64,000 nucleotides of DNA from Paenibacillus radicis (ex Gao et al. 2016) (GTDB lineage: Bacteria > Bacillota > Bacilli > Paenibacillales > Paenibacillaceae). Made by a program: the position numbers and the translations under genes. The notes below the pieces were generated by a model, which was given only the letters and a program-made list of their open reading frames with translations, was not told the origin of the DNA and did no database searches. Below, in pieces: positions 36,186-43,870 of this stretch; position 1 is the first letter of the stretch, and every line of letters starts with the position of its first letter. The DNA is taken from contig NZ_BMHY01000004.1 in NCBI RefSeq assembly GCF_014641555.1, positions 310,001 through 374,000 of the forward strand, read 5' to 3'.

Positions 36186-36304
36186 AACTAGGTGATGATC
36201 CGTATGGGAAAGTAATCACAATTGAAGCCAATCATTATTTGTATCGTACCGAAGCAAAAGAAATCGCAGAAAAATTCAAAGCTTATATGACAGAAATCAA
36301 ATAA
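36152..36304 (+). pseudogene. Short coding-like fragment overlapping the SDR 3' end
   Basis: A 50-codon frame reads [18 protein letters not shown] and ends with KFKAYMTEIK. It has no ribosome binding site and looks like the C-terminal piece of another protein. Its origin is not recognised. It is best seen as a gene remnant fused onto the SDR tail. Confidence 0.35.
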
Positions 36305-36320
36305 GAAAAGTGATTGTGCG

Positions 36321-36366
36321 GCATCCTGTGTAAGTGTTCTTGCATAGGATGCTGTTTATTTTTTGT
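36321..36366 (+). terminator. Terminator after the LysR/DJ-1/SDR cluster
   Basis: GCATCCTGTG (36,321-36,330) pairs with CATAGGATGC (36,343-36,352) with one mismatch or wobble, followed by TGTTTATTTTTTG. Confidence 0.75.
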
Positions 36367-36487
36367 CGGACGACCAGGACCTATGCAAATTGGGTCAGCA
36401 ACACCCCCTTTACTTTTGAACGGGGCGGTGGTAATATTGACTTCGATAGTTATAGAACTGCTGAACAGATTCGAGGGGGTGATGATA

Positions 36488-36769
36488 ATGGGTGACATTC
36501 AAGAAGATATGGGACACGCGGTTAAAGTGTATAAAGCTCTTGGGGAACCTACCCGGCTAAAAATCGCTTTACTGCTCACGAGAGAAAGTAATTTATGTTT
36601 TACCGCTATTGGTGAAAAGCTTGAATCGGTTGCAGGCTCGACGCTATCGCATCATCTCAAGCAATTGACGGACTCTGGCTTAATTGATTCCCGCAAAAGC
36701 GGATCGTTTATTCACTATAACGTCAATCGTGAAATCGCGGAAAAATTTGCGCCCTATTTGCTGGCGTAA
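36488..36769 (+). CDS. ArsR family transcriptional regulator
   Basis: 93 residues from the ATG at 36,488 (GGGGG 8 bases upstream); longer upstream starts run across the preceding terminator. The winged helix is clear: ALGEPTRLKIALLL, STLSHHLKQLTDSGLI and RKSGSFIHYNV. There is no obvious metal-binding cysteine cluster (a single Cys, in NLCFTAI), so it is probably a non-metal ArsR. A perfect 10-base inverted repeat follows at 36,785 and a near copy lies at 37,981 ahead of the MFS gene, making those two genes its likely targets. Confidence 0.92.
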   Translation: MGDIQEDMGHAVKVYKALGEPTRLKIALLLTRESNLCFTAIGEKLESVAGSTLSHHLKQLTDSGLIDSRKSGSFIHYNVNREIAEKFAPYLLA

Positions 36770-36784
36770 ATTTTTTTAACCATC

Positions 36785-36812
36785 ATTTCTACAGATATAG
36801 AACTGTAGAAAT
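36785..36812. promoter_or_regulatory. Putative ArsR operator, copy 1
   Basis: ATTTCTACAG, 8 bases (ATATAGAA), CTGTAGAAAT: a perfect 10-base inverted repeat 48 bases before the monooxygenase start. The same element recurs at 37,981. Confidence 0.7.
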
Positions 36813-36860
36813 GAAATTGACAGATGTTCAAACGAAAAACTCATATTAAAGGAGAGAATC

Positions 36861-37931
36861 ATGATGAATGGTCAAACAAAAACAATGGAGATTGGAATCA
36901 GCACATTTCTTCATGCAAATCCTGCAGATGGCGGTGTATCGCATGCCGAAAGATTGCGTCAAGCGATAGAGGAAGTCCAATTGGCAGATCAAGTGGGACT
37001 AGATGTCTATGCGATCGGTGAGCATCATCGAATCGATTACACCAGCTCGTCGCCAGCAGTCATACTGGCAGCCGCTGCTGCTGCAACGAAGCGTATTCGG
37101 CTCTCAAGCGCAGTAACCGTACTATCTTCGAATGACCCGGTACGGGTATATCAGGACTTTGCAACGGTGGACGGTTTATCGAACGGACGAGCGGAGATCA
37201 TGGCCGGACGAGGTTCGTTTGTCGAATCGTTTCCGCTATTCGGTTATGATTTGGAGCATTACGAGGAATTATTCGAAGAGAAATTAGAGCTGTTGCTGAA
37301 GATTCGCGCTTCTGAGAAGGTCACCTGGCGCGGTGGTCATCGCCCGGCGATTGACAACATGGGCATTTATCCTCGTGCACAACAGGAGCTCCTGCCAGTA
37401 TGGATAGGCTCAGGGGGAAACCCGGAATCAGCTATACGTGCCGGCCTGCTGGGACTTCCGATTGTCTTCTCCATTCTGGGCGGAATGGAGGAGAGGTTTG
37501 CGCCTTTAGTGGAGCTTTATAAGGAAGCTGCCGTGAGAGCAGGTCATGATCCGAACAAGCTGCAGATCGCAACACATTCACATGGTTTTATTTCAGATAC
37601 GGCACAAGATGCAGCTGATCGTTATTTCCCGGTCATGGCGGCTCAAATGAACCATATTGGACGGGAGCGGGGCTGGCAGCCATATACTCGTGACACGTAC
37701 GATGCAGCCAGCAGCCTACAAGGTGCTCTTTATGTCGGTGATCCTGAATATGTTGCAGAGAAGATCATATTGCTGAACAAAAACCTAGGCTTGACCCGAT
37801 TTATGATGTACGTTGATTTTAGCTCGCTGCCGCATCGCGATTTATTGCGTACAATTGAGCTTCTCGGCACCAAAGTAGCGCCGATTGTCCGGAAGGAGCT
37901 TGCCCGTCAGGCATCTGACCGAAACGTTTAA
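36861..37931 (+). CDS. LLM-class flavin-dependent oxidoreductase (luciferase-like)
   Basis: 356 residues behind AAAGGAGAG. Luciferase-like TIM-barrel features are IGEHHRIDYTSSSP at residues 52-65, RIRLSSAVTVLSS, and the phosphate-binding GRGSFVESFPLFG. Members use FMNH2 and oxygen to oxidise small organic molecules such as alkanes, sulfonates or drugs. It is flanked by two copies of one inverted repeat and followed by an MFS exporter, forming a regulator-oxidase-efflux cassette with the ArsR gene. The substrate cannot be read from sequence. Confidence 0.93.
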   Translation: MMNGQTKTMEIGISTFLHANPADGGVSHAERLRQAIEEVQLADQVGLDVYAIGEHHRIDYTSSSPAVILAAAAAATKRIRLSSAVTVLSSNDPVRVYQDFATVDGLSNGRAEIMAGRGSFVESFPLFGYDLEHYEELFEEKLELLLKIRASEKVTWRGGHRPAIDNMGIYPRAQQELLPVWIGSGGNPESAIRAGLLGLPIVFSILGGMEERFAPLVELYKEAAVRAGHDPNKLQIATHSHGFISDTAQDAADRYFPVMAAQMNHIGRERGWQPYTRDTYDAASSLQGALYVGDPEYVAEKIILLNKNLGLTRFMMYVDFSSLPHRDLLRTIELLGTKVAPIVRKELARQASDRNV

Positions 37932-37980
37932 AGGAGCAGGCAGACGAATCGTATTGAGCATTTATTTTTTTTTGAATCAG

Positions 37981-38008
37981 AATTCTACAGATATAGAACT
38001 GTGAAAAT
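37981..38008. promoter_or_regulatory. Putative ArsR operator, copy 2
   Basis: AATTCTACAG, ATATAGAA, CTGTGAAAAT: nearly identical to the element at 36,785, including the 8-base centre. It lies 19 bases before the MFS start. Confidence 0.65.
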
Positions 38009-38026
38009 GAAAAGGAGAGAATCACA

Positions 38027-39211
38027 TTGAGTATGAAAATTTATATTTTAGCCATTATCAGCTTTTTAGTCGGAACTTCAGAATTCGTAATTTCCGGTAT
38101 TTTGGATATGTTAGCAAATGATGTAGGCGTATCGCTAGCAGCCGCCGGACAACTGATCACTGTCTATTCGCTTGCTTATGCTATAGGGACCCCAATTTTA
38201 ATTGCAGTAACTGCGAGAATGGATCGAAGAAAGCTAATGTTATGGGCATTGAGTTTATTCTTCATTGGAAATTTGATTACGGTCTTAACAAGCGGGTACG
38301 CTATGCTGCTTGGAGCAAGAATTATACTGGCGATAAGCACAGGGGTATTTATGGTTGTTGCCCTGACTGTTGCAGCCAAGATCGCTCAACCTGGCAAACA
38401 GGGCGGCGCTATTGCTACAGTTCTCCTGGGCTTTAACCTTGCCCTTATTCTCGGCGTTCCGCTCGGAAGAATCATTGCAGGCTCTTATGATTGGAAAATT
38501 ATTTTCACGGGAATTGGACTGCTCAGCTTGCTCGCAATGTTCGTCCTGATGCTTACGATTCCGAAATCGGAAGGAGAGGAGCCTGTTCCGATCCGTCAGC
38601 AGCTGGCTTTGTTGAAAAATCCTCGAATCTCTATTGCGCTGTCCATCGGTTTCTTCTGGATATTTGGTTATATGATTCTGTACACGTATATCACGCCGTT
38701 CCTCCTGACCGTTACGGGCATGAGCGAGCGGATGGTCAGCATTGGTTTGTTTGCATTTGGGCTTGCCAGTCTCCTGGGCTCCCAAGTTGGCGGCTACGGT
38801 GTAGACAAATGGGGCATTCCCCGCACGATGATTGGCGGCTTGATCTTTCACTCCGGTATATTATTTTTACTGACGGCTTTATCCCATTCGTCCCTGTTCG
38901 TTCTGCCTCTGCTGATGCTATGGTCCTTTTTCGCTTGGTTCACAGGCCCAGTACAGATGGGTAACTTAATTAGCATGGCTCCTCAAGCTTCGGGTATCAT
39001 CCTTAGTTTGAACAATTCGATCGTACAGCTGGGTATGGCAGTAGGGGCTGTAGTTGGAGGTGTCATTGTAGATAACATGTCGCTTACGGCGGTCGGCTGG
39101 TTTGGCGGCATTGGCGTCGCAATTGCAATTATCCCGGCTATTTTCTCTTTGTCCATGCGTCGCAAATCTGTAACACAGGAACAACAATTGAGGGTATTCA
39201 ATAAATCATAA
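38027..39211 (+). CDS. MFS transporter (AraJ/YdhP-type efflux)
   Basis: 394 residues, TTG start 9-10 bases after AAGGAGAG (an ATG two codons later is more distant). It has twelve predicted membrane helices, the DHA1 motif A region DRRKLMLWAL after helix 2, and ILAISTGVF in helix 4. It is a close paralogue of the MFS protein encoded at 43,871, of equal length and with the same opening ILDMLA and AGQL(I/V)TVYS. It probably exports a small hydrophilic or drug-like compound linked to the adjacent monooxygenase. Confidence 0.93.
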   Translation: MSMKIYILAIISFLVGTSEFVISGILDMLANDVGVSLAAAGQLITVYSLAYAIGTPILIAVTARMDRRKLMLWALSLFFIGNLITVLTSGYAMLLGARIILAISTGVFMVVALTVAAKIAQPGKQGGAIATVLLGFNLALILGVPLGRIIAGSYDWKIIFTGIGLLSLLAMFVLMLTIPKSEGEEPVPIRQQLALLKNPRISIALSIGFFWIFGYMILYTYITPFLLTVTGMSERMVSIGLFAFGLASLLGSQVGGYGVDKWGIPRTMIGGLIFHSGILFLLTALSHSSLFVLPLLMLWSFFAWFTGPVQMGNLISMAPQASGIILSLNNSIVQLGMAVGAVVGGVIVDNMSLTAVGWFGGIGVAIAIIPAIFSLSMRRKSVTQEQQLRVFNKS

Positions 39212-39250
39212 GTTTAAAAAGTTTATTAATTGATGGCGGCTCGATTTAAA

Positions 39251-39294
39251 AAAGATTAGCGTTACCGATTTATCGGTAACGCTAATCTTTTTTG
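39251..39294. terminator. Strong bidirectional terminator
   Basis: A perfect 19-base inverted repeat (39,251-39,269 with 39,272-39,290) with a 2-base loop, ending TTTTTT on the plus strand and AAA-rich on the other. It sits between two convergent genes. Confidence 0.92.
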
Positions 39295-39336
39295 TCTAGG
39301 ATCATTAGCAAATTGCAATTTTATTTGTAAATTCAG

Positions 39337-40002
39337 TCATTGAATTTCAACCGAAATGACGGCTTTCAGATTTTGTACGATGGGCAGCAGCTGTTCCCGT
39401 CCATAGGAACGGGGCAGGCGAATCGCCATCTCTAGCTCGATTTCGTCGCCATTCTTCGTGCTGCTCTCGGCGTGGAACGAAAGAATCGTAATGTTCTCTG
39501 CTTTAATTAGCTGCTGAATATGGAGCATAGCATCAGGCTCATCATGGAAACGAATGAGAAGCTGGTCTGTCTTAGGCGTAGCTAAGGAGTAGAATCTGCC
39601 ATGCAGCACGATTTGAGCGAGTACGATAATGATCGTGACACCTCCGCCTACCCAGTACAAGCCTGATCCTATAGCCATCCCCATCCCAGCGGTAGCCCAA
39701 ATGCCAGCGGCAGTGGTAAGTCCCTTCACGGTTTGACGCTGCATGAATATCATACCGGCGCCAAGAAATCCGACCCCGCTAACAACCTGTGCAGCGATTC
39801 GCGAAGGGTCGAGGGAAAGATTTTCCCAATGGAGCTGGTCCATGAACCCGTATTTAGAGACGACCATCATAAGCGACGCACCTACAGCGACAACAAAATG
39901 GGTGCGTATCCCGGCCTCTTTCATCCGGTTTTTACGTTCATATCCAATGAGGGCGCCGCATAACCCGGCTATTACAACACGCAGTAAATAAATAAGTTCC
40001 AT
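39337..40002 (-). CDS. MgtC/SapB family membrane protein
   Basis: 221 residues from the ATG at 40,002 (AAAGGTG upstream); an extra nine codons are open before it. The N-terminal membrane domain has the family signature: GALIGYERK, then AGIRTHFVVAVGASLMM, SGVGFLGAGMIF and GLTTAAGIWATAGMGMAIG. A soluble ACT-like C-terminal domain follows (about residues 145-221). MgtC proteins help survival in low magnesium, and some inhibit ATP synthase. I looked upstream for an M-box magnesium riboswitch and did not find one. Confidence 0.93.
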   Translation of the reverse strand: MELIYLLRVVIAGLCGALIGYERKNRMKEAGIRTHFVVAVGASLMMVVSKYGFMDQLHWENLSLDPSRIAAQVVSGVGFLGAGMIFMQRQTVKGLTTAAGIWATAGMGMAIGSGLYWVGGGVTIIIVLAQIVLHGRFYSLATPKTDQLLIRFHDEPDAMLHIQQLIKAENITILSFHAESSTKNGDEIELEMAIRLPRSYGREQLLPIVQNLKAVISVEIQ

Positions 40003-40368
40003 CGTTAAAACACCTTTCTTATGAGCCAATCATTTTACTCGCTTCTTCAACGTATACGGCAAAGGGGAGCCTTTTAGAAGGGGAAGGTTCAGCAGATCTG
40101 TAGTCCAAAGTGTGTTAGAATATTACTCTCTTACTATGTTTCCCCTTATTCGGCAAATAAGCCTCTCGATTAGATCGAGTTGCTTCCCGTCTTGTTGCAG
40201 TTTTTTCACTGCGGTCTGTTAGGTATCGTGAAATCTTTACTAACGGAATTAAACCATTTAATCCGGATTGAAACATGACTGCTTAACTTTATTTGGATGA
40301 TTTCAGTTTTTTGATGGTAATCTGTAACTTTATTTCGTCTGAACCGTGATTAGGGCAGGGGGGAGAAA
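40003..40368. other. Divergent intergenic region, mgtC-like / sigma factor
   Basis: 366 bases with no gene. It must hold the promoters of both flanking genes. Small hairpins occur (for example GCAG...CTGC near 40,197-40,212), but no riboswitch class could be recognised and no ECF-type promoter (AAC...CGTC with proper spacing) was found. Confidence 0.5.
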
Positions 40369-40863
40369 ATGAAGGGAAAGCATCTGGATAGTATTTACCA
40401 GCATTATGTGCAGGATGTCTATCGCTACTTGCGCTCCCTCTGCTACGACCATCATACGGCAGAAGATTTGATGCAAGAGACCTTTTATCGGGCATATCTT
40501 TACTTGGAAAATTGTCAGGACGAGAAGGTCAAGCCATGGTTATTCCGAGTTGCCTATAATGCTTATGTAGATTACAAGCGCAAGGAGCGCCGCACAACAT
40601 TGCAAGCCCCAGATTATTTTCAGCGTCTAACAGATCTTCGGACCCCGGAGGATGAGCTGCTGCTTCAGGAGCGTTGGAATGAGATCGGGAGAATTTTATC
40701 CGGATTACCGGAAAATCAGCGGCAAGCGATGCTGCTCATTGATTTCAACCAGCTTACGTATCAAGAGGCTGCAGACATTATGGATATCCGGCTATCACAT
40801 GTGAAGATTTTGCTGTTTCGGGCAAGGCAAGCGGTACGGGGGCAGGAGCGAAAGGAGAATTAG
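40369..40863 (+). CDS. ECF sigma factor (SigM-like)
   Basis: 164 residues behind GGGGGGAG. Region 2 reads AEDLMQETFYRAYLYL and VKPWLFRVAYNAYVDYKRK; region 4 reads YQEAADIMDIRLSHVKILLFRARQAVR. The size and the partner gene two bases downstream, encoding a Sigma_reg-type anti-sigma protein, resemble the SigM/YhdL pair of Bacillus, which responds to envelope stress. That comparison is from memory, so the exact orthology is uncertain. Confidence 0.93.
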   Translation: MKGKHLDSIYQHYVQDVYRYLRSLCYDHHTAEDLMQETFYRAYLYLENCQDEKVKPWLFRVAYNAYVDYKRKERRTTLQAPDYFQRLTDLRTPEDELLLQERWNEIGRILSGLPENQRQAMLLIDFNQLTYQEAADIMDIRLSHVKILLFRARQAVRGQERKEN

Positions 40864-40864
40864 A

Positions 40865-42106
40865 ATGAGTGAGGATTTCAAACGGAAGTTACAGGATTAT
40901 GCTGCGGGCAAGCTCACTGATGAAGAGCGTGAAGAAGTAGAGCTTGAAATGGAGAAAATGGAGGTTTATCAAGCTTATTTGGAGGAGGTTATCATAAATC
41001 CAGACCCAGAACTTGCGGGGGAGGGGAAAGAGGGGCAGACGATTCGTAATCCCATGCCATCAGCCTCATTGAATGAAGCTGTTATTATCCGGCGCGGCAA
41101 ATGGAAGGCTCGGGTGATGAATGTCTTTACCGTGTTGTCAGTCTTGCTGGTGCTGACCGTAATTAGTTCGGTAATTACTGGCGTATTCTATGGGAGCGGA
41201 ACGCCGGACAGAATGGCAGCTTATCGGGATGTTGTGGAGTCAGCAGTCGCTGTGTCCCAGCCCAATGTGAAGGTTAATGTGAACGGATCGGGAAATGCAT
41301 TTTTCACGATGGACTTTAAAGGCAAGCTGAATAAGCGAGTCGGTGATGAAGATATTGCTGTGGCGGATTTTTCAATGCGGTTTCTGATGAATCTTGCATC
41401 GGCTCCGAATATCACTTGGCAAGAAAACAATATGGGCGGCAACCGTTTTTTCTATCATCCTGATTATAAGCCAGGTGAAGAAAGCGAGCAGCAGGAGGTT
41501 AATCGCGGTGAAGCGGAGCGCTTTGATCAGAATGAGTGGGCTATGCTCGAGAAGCTTCCAGAGGGAACTGTGGCAGAAGCGTATCTATCATTTGACCGGT
41601 TATTCTCGACAGATGAGGTGCTAAAGAAATTCGAACATAAGAACATGGACCCGGTCTGGTTCGCCGTAGATACCGGTCTTGATCTGAAGTTTGTTGACAG
41701 CGGTGGGGTTATCATAAATCCAGTCGGTTTCCCTTACTTGCCGGTCTGGCAATCAGATGATTTGACAGTAGACTTTTACTCGGAAAAGAAGACGGGGTTA
41801 GGCAAAATGGTTTCCAGTGGCGGACATTATCCTTCACTCGAAGCCTATGGTGACGGGGAAAAACGGAATGGGTACTTCAAGAAAACCTTATCCATGCTGC
41901 AGAAAAATAAAGGTATTTCAGCCAAAGCAGCTCCTTTTCTGCAGCTAGACCGTACGATCGATTATGTGGACAAAAATGGTGTGAAGCTATATGGAGCTGT
42001 AATTACCGGCCCCGTCAAAGAATTGCTGAAGCTGCGTGAAGAGTCATGGATCAGAGATTTAAGAGTTGGTGATGTGCAGTTGTGGAACTGGCAGCCGCGG
42101 GAATAG
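40865..42106 (+). CDS. Membrane anti-sigma factor (Sigma_reg N/C type, YhdL-like)
   Basis: 413 residues. The cytoplasmic N-terminus (about 1-75) is acidic and helical and probably holds the sigma factor. One transmembrane helix spans about 85-107 (VMNVFTVLSVLLVLTVISS). A large extracytoplasmic part of about 300 residues includes aromatic-rich repeats of the sigma-regulator C-terminal type (WFAVDTGLD). The start follows the sigma stop by one base, so the two are made together. It probably senses envelope damage and releases the ECF factor. Confidence 0.85.
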   Translation: MSEDFKRKLQDYAAGKLTDEEREEVELEMEKMEVYQAYLEEVIINPDPELAGEGKEGQTIRNPMPSASLNEAVIIRRGKWKARVMNVFTVLSVLLVLTVISSVITGVFYGSGTPDRMAAYRDVVESAVAVSQPNVKVNVNGSGNAFFTMDFKGKLNKRVGDEDIAVADFSMRFLMNLASAPNITWQENNMGGNRFFYHPDYKPGEESEQQEVNRGEAERFDQNEWAMLEKLPEGTVAEAYLSFDRLFSTDEVLKKFEHKNMDPVWFAVDTGLDLKFVDSGGVIINPVGFPYLPVWQSDDLTVDFYSEKKTGLGKMVSSGGHYPSLEAYGDGEKRNGYFKKTLSMLQKNKGISAKAAPFLQLDRTIDYVDKNGVKLYGAVITGPVKELLKLREESWIRDLRVGDVQLWNWQPRE

Positions 42107-42133
42107 GGAAATTGGATATGGAATATATAAGAG

Positions 42134-42176
42134 AAAGGACGTGGCCCAAGCAAAAAGCGCGGGAGCGTCCTTTTTG
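42134..42176 (+). terminator. Terminator of the sigma/anti-sigma operon
   Basis: AAAGGACG (42,134-42,141) pairs with CGTCCTTT (42,166-42,173), extended by CCC/GGG inside, ending TTTTTG. Confidence 0.75.
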
Positions 42177-42264
42177 TTGAACGATCTTGTGCTTCAGCTA
42201 TTGACAGGCGAACAAGTGTTCTTTGCAATTTATGGTAACAACCTATAAGTGGAGGCGACAGAAT

Positions 42265-42939
42265 ATGAATTGTTTTATATTAACCGGTGCTTCGCATGGT
42301 ATAGGCGAAGCCATCGCAAAAAAACTGTTATCGAATAATAATCATCTGATATGTGTCTCGAGAACAAAGAATGAAGCACTTCTTTCTTTGGCAAATTCCG
42401 AAAAGCATAGGATGGATTATTTTGAATTTGATTTAAACCACGTTGAGGAATTAGATACATTAATGCGTAATATTCTCGAGAAGATAAGTCCTGACGTCGA
42501 TGCCTTGTATCTCATTAATAATGCTGCAATTGTCTTTAATCAGCCGATAGAGGAGATAGATCCAAGCGCAATCGCCCGATTGTTAACGATCAATTTGGTT
42601 GCACCAATGATTTTGACTTCCAGCTTCATCAAATATTCAAAGCCATTGAACGTCGAGAAAAGAATGTTAAATGTTTCTTCCGGCTCCTCATTCAATTTAT
42701 CCCCGGGCGGCAGTTGTTATTCCACATCCAAAGCCGGATTAGAAACGTTTACGAAAAGCATCGGAATTGAACAAAGTGATGTTAAAATTATGGCTGTTCG
42801 ACCCAATATGGTAGATACGGCTATGCACGCAGCTACAGTCAATAAGAAGAACCTAAAGTCACCTGAATACGCGGCAGATCGAATTCTTACATTTCTACTG
42901 GAGCGTTTTGAACACGGGAAGATAGTAAAAGCTTGGTAA
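42265..42939 (+). CDS. Short-chain dehydrogenase/reductase (YueD-like)
   Basis: 224 residues from the ATG at 42,265 (GGAGG 9 bases upstream). The cofactor site is TGASHGIGEAIA at the N-terminus, and NNAA follows at the end of strand 4. Catalytic residues are the Ser in NVSSGS and the Tyr/Lys of YSTSK. It most resembles the YueD group of bacilli, some of which reduce benzil to (S)-benzoin; the natural substrate is unknown. A TetR gene starts 50 bases later from its own promoter, and an MFS gene follows. Confidence 0.9.
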   Translation: MNCFILTGASHGIGEAIAKKLLSNNNHLICVSRTKNEALLSLANSEKHRMDYFEFDLNHVEELDTLMRNILEKISPDVDALYLINNAAIVFNQPIEEIDPSAIARLLTINLVAPMILTSSFIKYSKPLNVEKRMLNVSSGSSFNLSPGGSCYSTSKAGLETFTKSIGIEQSDVKIMAVRPNMVDTAMHAATVNKKNLKSPEYAADRILTFLLERFEHGKIVKAW

Positions 42940-42952
42940 ACGTTGTGTGAAA

Positions 42953-42981
42953 TTGACTTTGATCGATCGTTCGATTATAAT
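42953..42981 (+). promoter_or_regulatory. SigA promoter of the TetR gene, leaderless
   Basis: TTGACT (42,953-42,958), a 17-base spacer, and a perfect TATAAT (42,976-42,981). The predicted transcription start, 6-8 bases downstream, coincides with the ATG at 42,989, so the message should be leaderless; no ribosome binding site is present. An operator fills the spacer. Confidence 0.75.
42962..42975. promoter_or_regulatory. TetR operator O1 (autoregulation)
   Basis: ATCGATCGTTCGAT differs at one position from the palindrome ATCGAACGTTCGAT found three times downstream. It lies between the -35 and -10 boxes, an ideal place for repression. Confidence 0.7.
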
Positions 42982-42988
42982 TTGTTTC

Positions 42989-43561
42989 ATGAAAAATAAA
43001 ACCGATAACAAAATGGAACTCATTTATCAATCAACCATTGAACTTCTCAATGAGATAGGTCTGTCTGATATATCCATGTCCAAAATTGCAAAGAGGGCCA
43101 GCATCTCTTCATCATCGATTTATTTTTATTTCGAAAGTAAAGAAGACTTGCTGATTAAGCTATATTTTAACCTCAAGGACCAAATGCACCTGTTGATGTT
43201 TAAAGGTGTAACGGAGGATATGCCAGTCAAGGATGGTTTTGAGAAAATACTGCGTAATTATTCCAATTATATTATTAACAATCAAGCAAACTTTCTGTTG
43301 ATGGAACAGTTCCTTGATGCACCGTTTATACGGAATAACTGTAATGACCATAATGGCGGTGTGTTCAAGCCGTTATATCCCTTATTCGAGAAGGGGGTCA
43401 GGGAAGGATTATTCAAAGATTCGGAAAGGAATCTATTGATTACTTACTCCTGTCTGCCATTTGTCCAAATAGGGAAAGAGTATATAAATGGTGAATATGA
43501 CCTTAGTTCTGCTAATATTGAGAAAATGATTCAAATGAGCTGGAATGCTATTAAGGCATAA
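42989..43561 (+). CDS. TetR family transcriptional regulator
   Basis: 190 residues from the ATG at 42,989. A longer frame from a GTG at 42,947 is impossible because that codon lies upstream of the promoter. The DNA-binding domain reads TIELLNEIGLSDISMSKIAKRASISSSSIYFYFESKEDLL; the rest is a helical ligand domain (YINNQANFLLMEQF). Operators with the same palindrome occur at its own promoter and three times before the MFS gene at 43,871. It is therefore probably a drug-responsive repressor of that exporter. Confidence 0.93.
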   Translation: MKNKTDNKMELIYQSTIELLNEIGLSDISMSKIAKRASISSSSIYFYFESKEDLLIKLYFNLKDQMHLLMFKGVTEDMPVKDGFEKILRNYSNYIINNQANFLLMEQFLDAPFIRNNCNDHNGGVFKPLYPLFEKGVREGLFKDSERNLLITYSCLPFVQIGKEYINGEYDLSSANIEKMIQMSWNAIKA

Positions 43562-43586
43562 ACAGCCCATTTTTTATCAAATAAAT

Positions 43587-43603
43587 TGATCGAACGTTCG
43601 ATA
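43587..43603. promoter_or_regulatory. TetR operator O2
   Basis: Contains the perfect 14-base palindrome ATCGAACGTTCGAT at 43,589-43,602. Confidence 0.75.
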
Positions 43604-43685
43604 AAAATGTCGTGTGGTTCAAACATAAAAATTCCAATGAGCTGAGATGCCATGAAAGCAAAATCAGCTCATTTTTTGGGAGGTT

Positions 43686-43707
43686 TTTGATCGAACGTTC
43701 GATCAAA
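43686..43707. promoter_or_regulatory. TetR operator O3
   Basis: A perfect 22-base palindrome, TTTGATCGAAC joined to GTTCGATCAAA. This is the longest copy and probably the strongest site. Confidence 0.8.
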
Positions 43708-43721
43708 TTTTCGTATGAATT

Positions 43722-43737
43722 GATCGAACGTTCGATA
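43722..43737. promoter_or_regulatory. TetR operator O4
   Basis: The same ATCGAACGTTCGAT core at 43,723-43,736, with its centre 33 bases (about three helical turns) after the centre of O3. It lies just before the strong ribosome binding site at 43,738. Confidence 0.75.
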
Positions 43738-43759
43738 GAAAGGAGGTGAACGTTTCGCC

Positions 43760-43810
43760 ATGCATTCTAACAGAAGCCGAGGCCATCCTGTTGTCGAGGA
43801 AACCTGTTAA
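43760..43810 (+). CDS. Possible 16-residue leader peptide upstream of the MFS gene
   Basis: An ATG lies 10 bases after AGAAAGGAGGTGA, a 13-base match to the anti-Shine-Dalgarno tail, far better than the site of the MFS gene itself. It encodes MHSNRSRGHPVVEETC and stops 60 bases before the MFS start. The position suggests a regulatory upstream peptide, for example one sensing ribosome stalling. Short length means chance is possible. Confidence 0.35.
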   Translation: MHSNRSRGHPVVEETC

Positions 43811-43870
43811 AAATTTTTTATATTCCATTCAAATTCAATTTTTATAAGGACAAAGGGAGATCTAGTATTC

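Larger units (their letters stand above)
43562..43870 (+). other. Regulatory region between TetR and MFS genes
   Basis: 309 bases holding three copies of the TetR operator, a short open frame with an exceptional ribosome binding site, and the MFS ribosome binding site (AAAGGGAG). An imperfect hairpin near 43,637-43,680 (GAGCTGAGATG..CAGCTCATTTTTT) could terminate TetR transcription. Confidence 0.6.

Noticed and set aside
40030..40300. Possible magnesium (M-box) riboswitch upstream of the mgtC-like gene
   Set aside because: The conserved M-box core could not be found on the minus strand; only scattered short hairpins are present.
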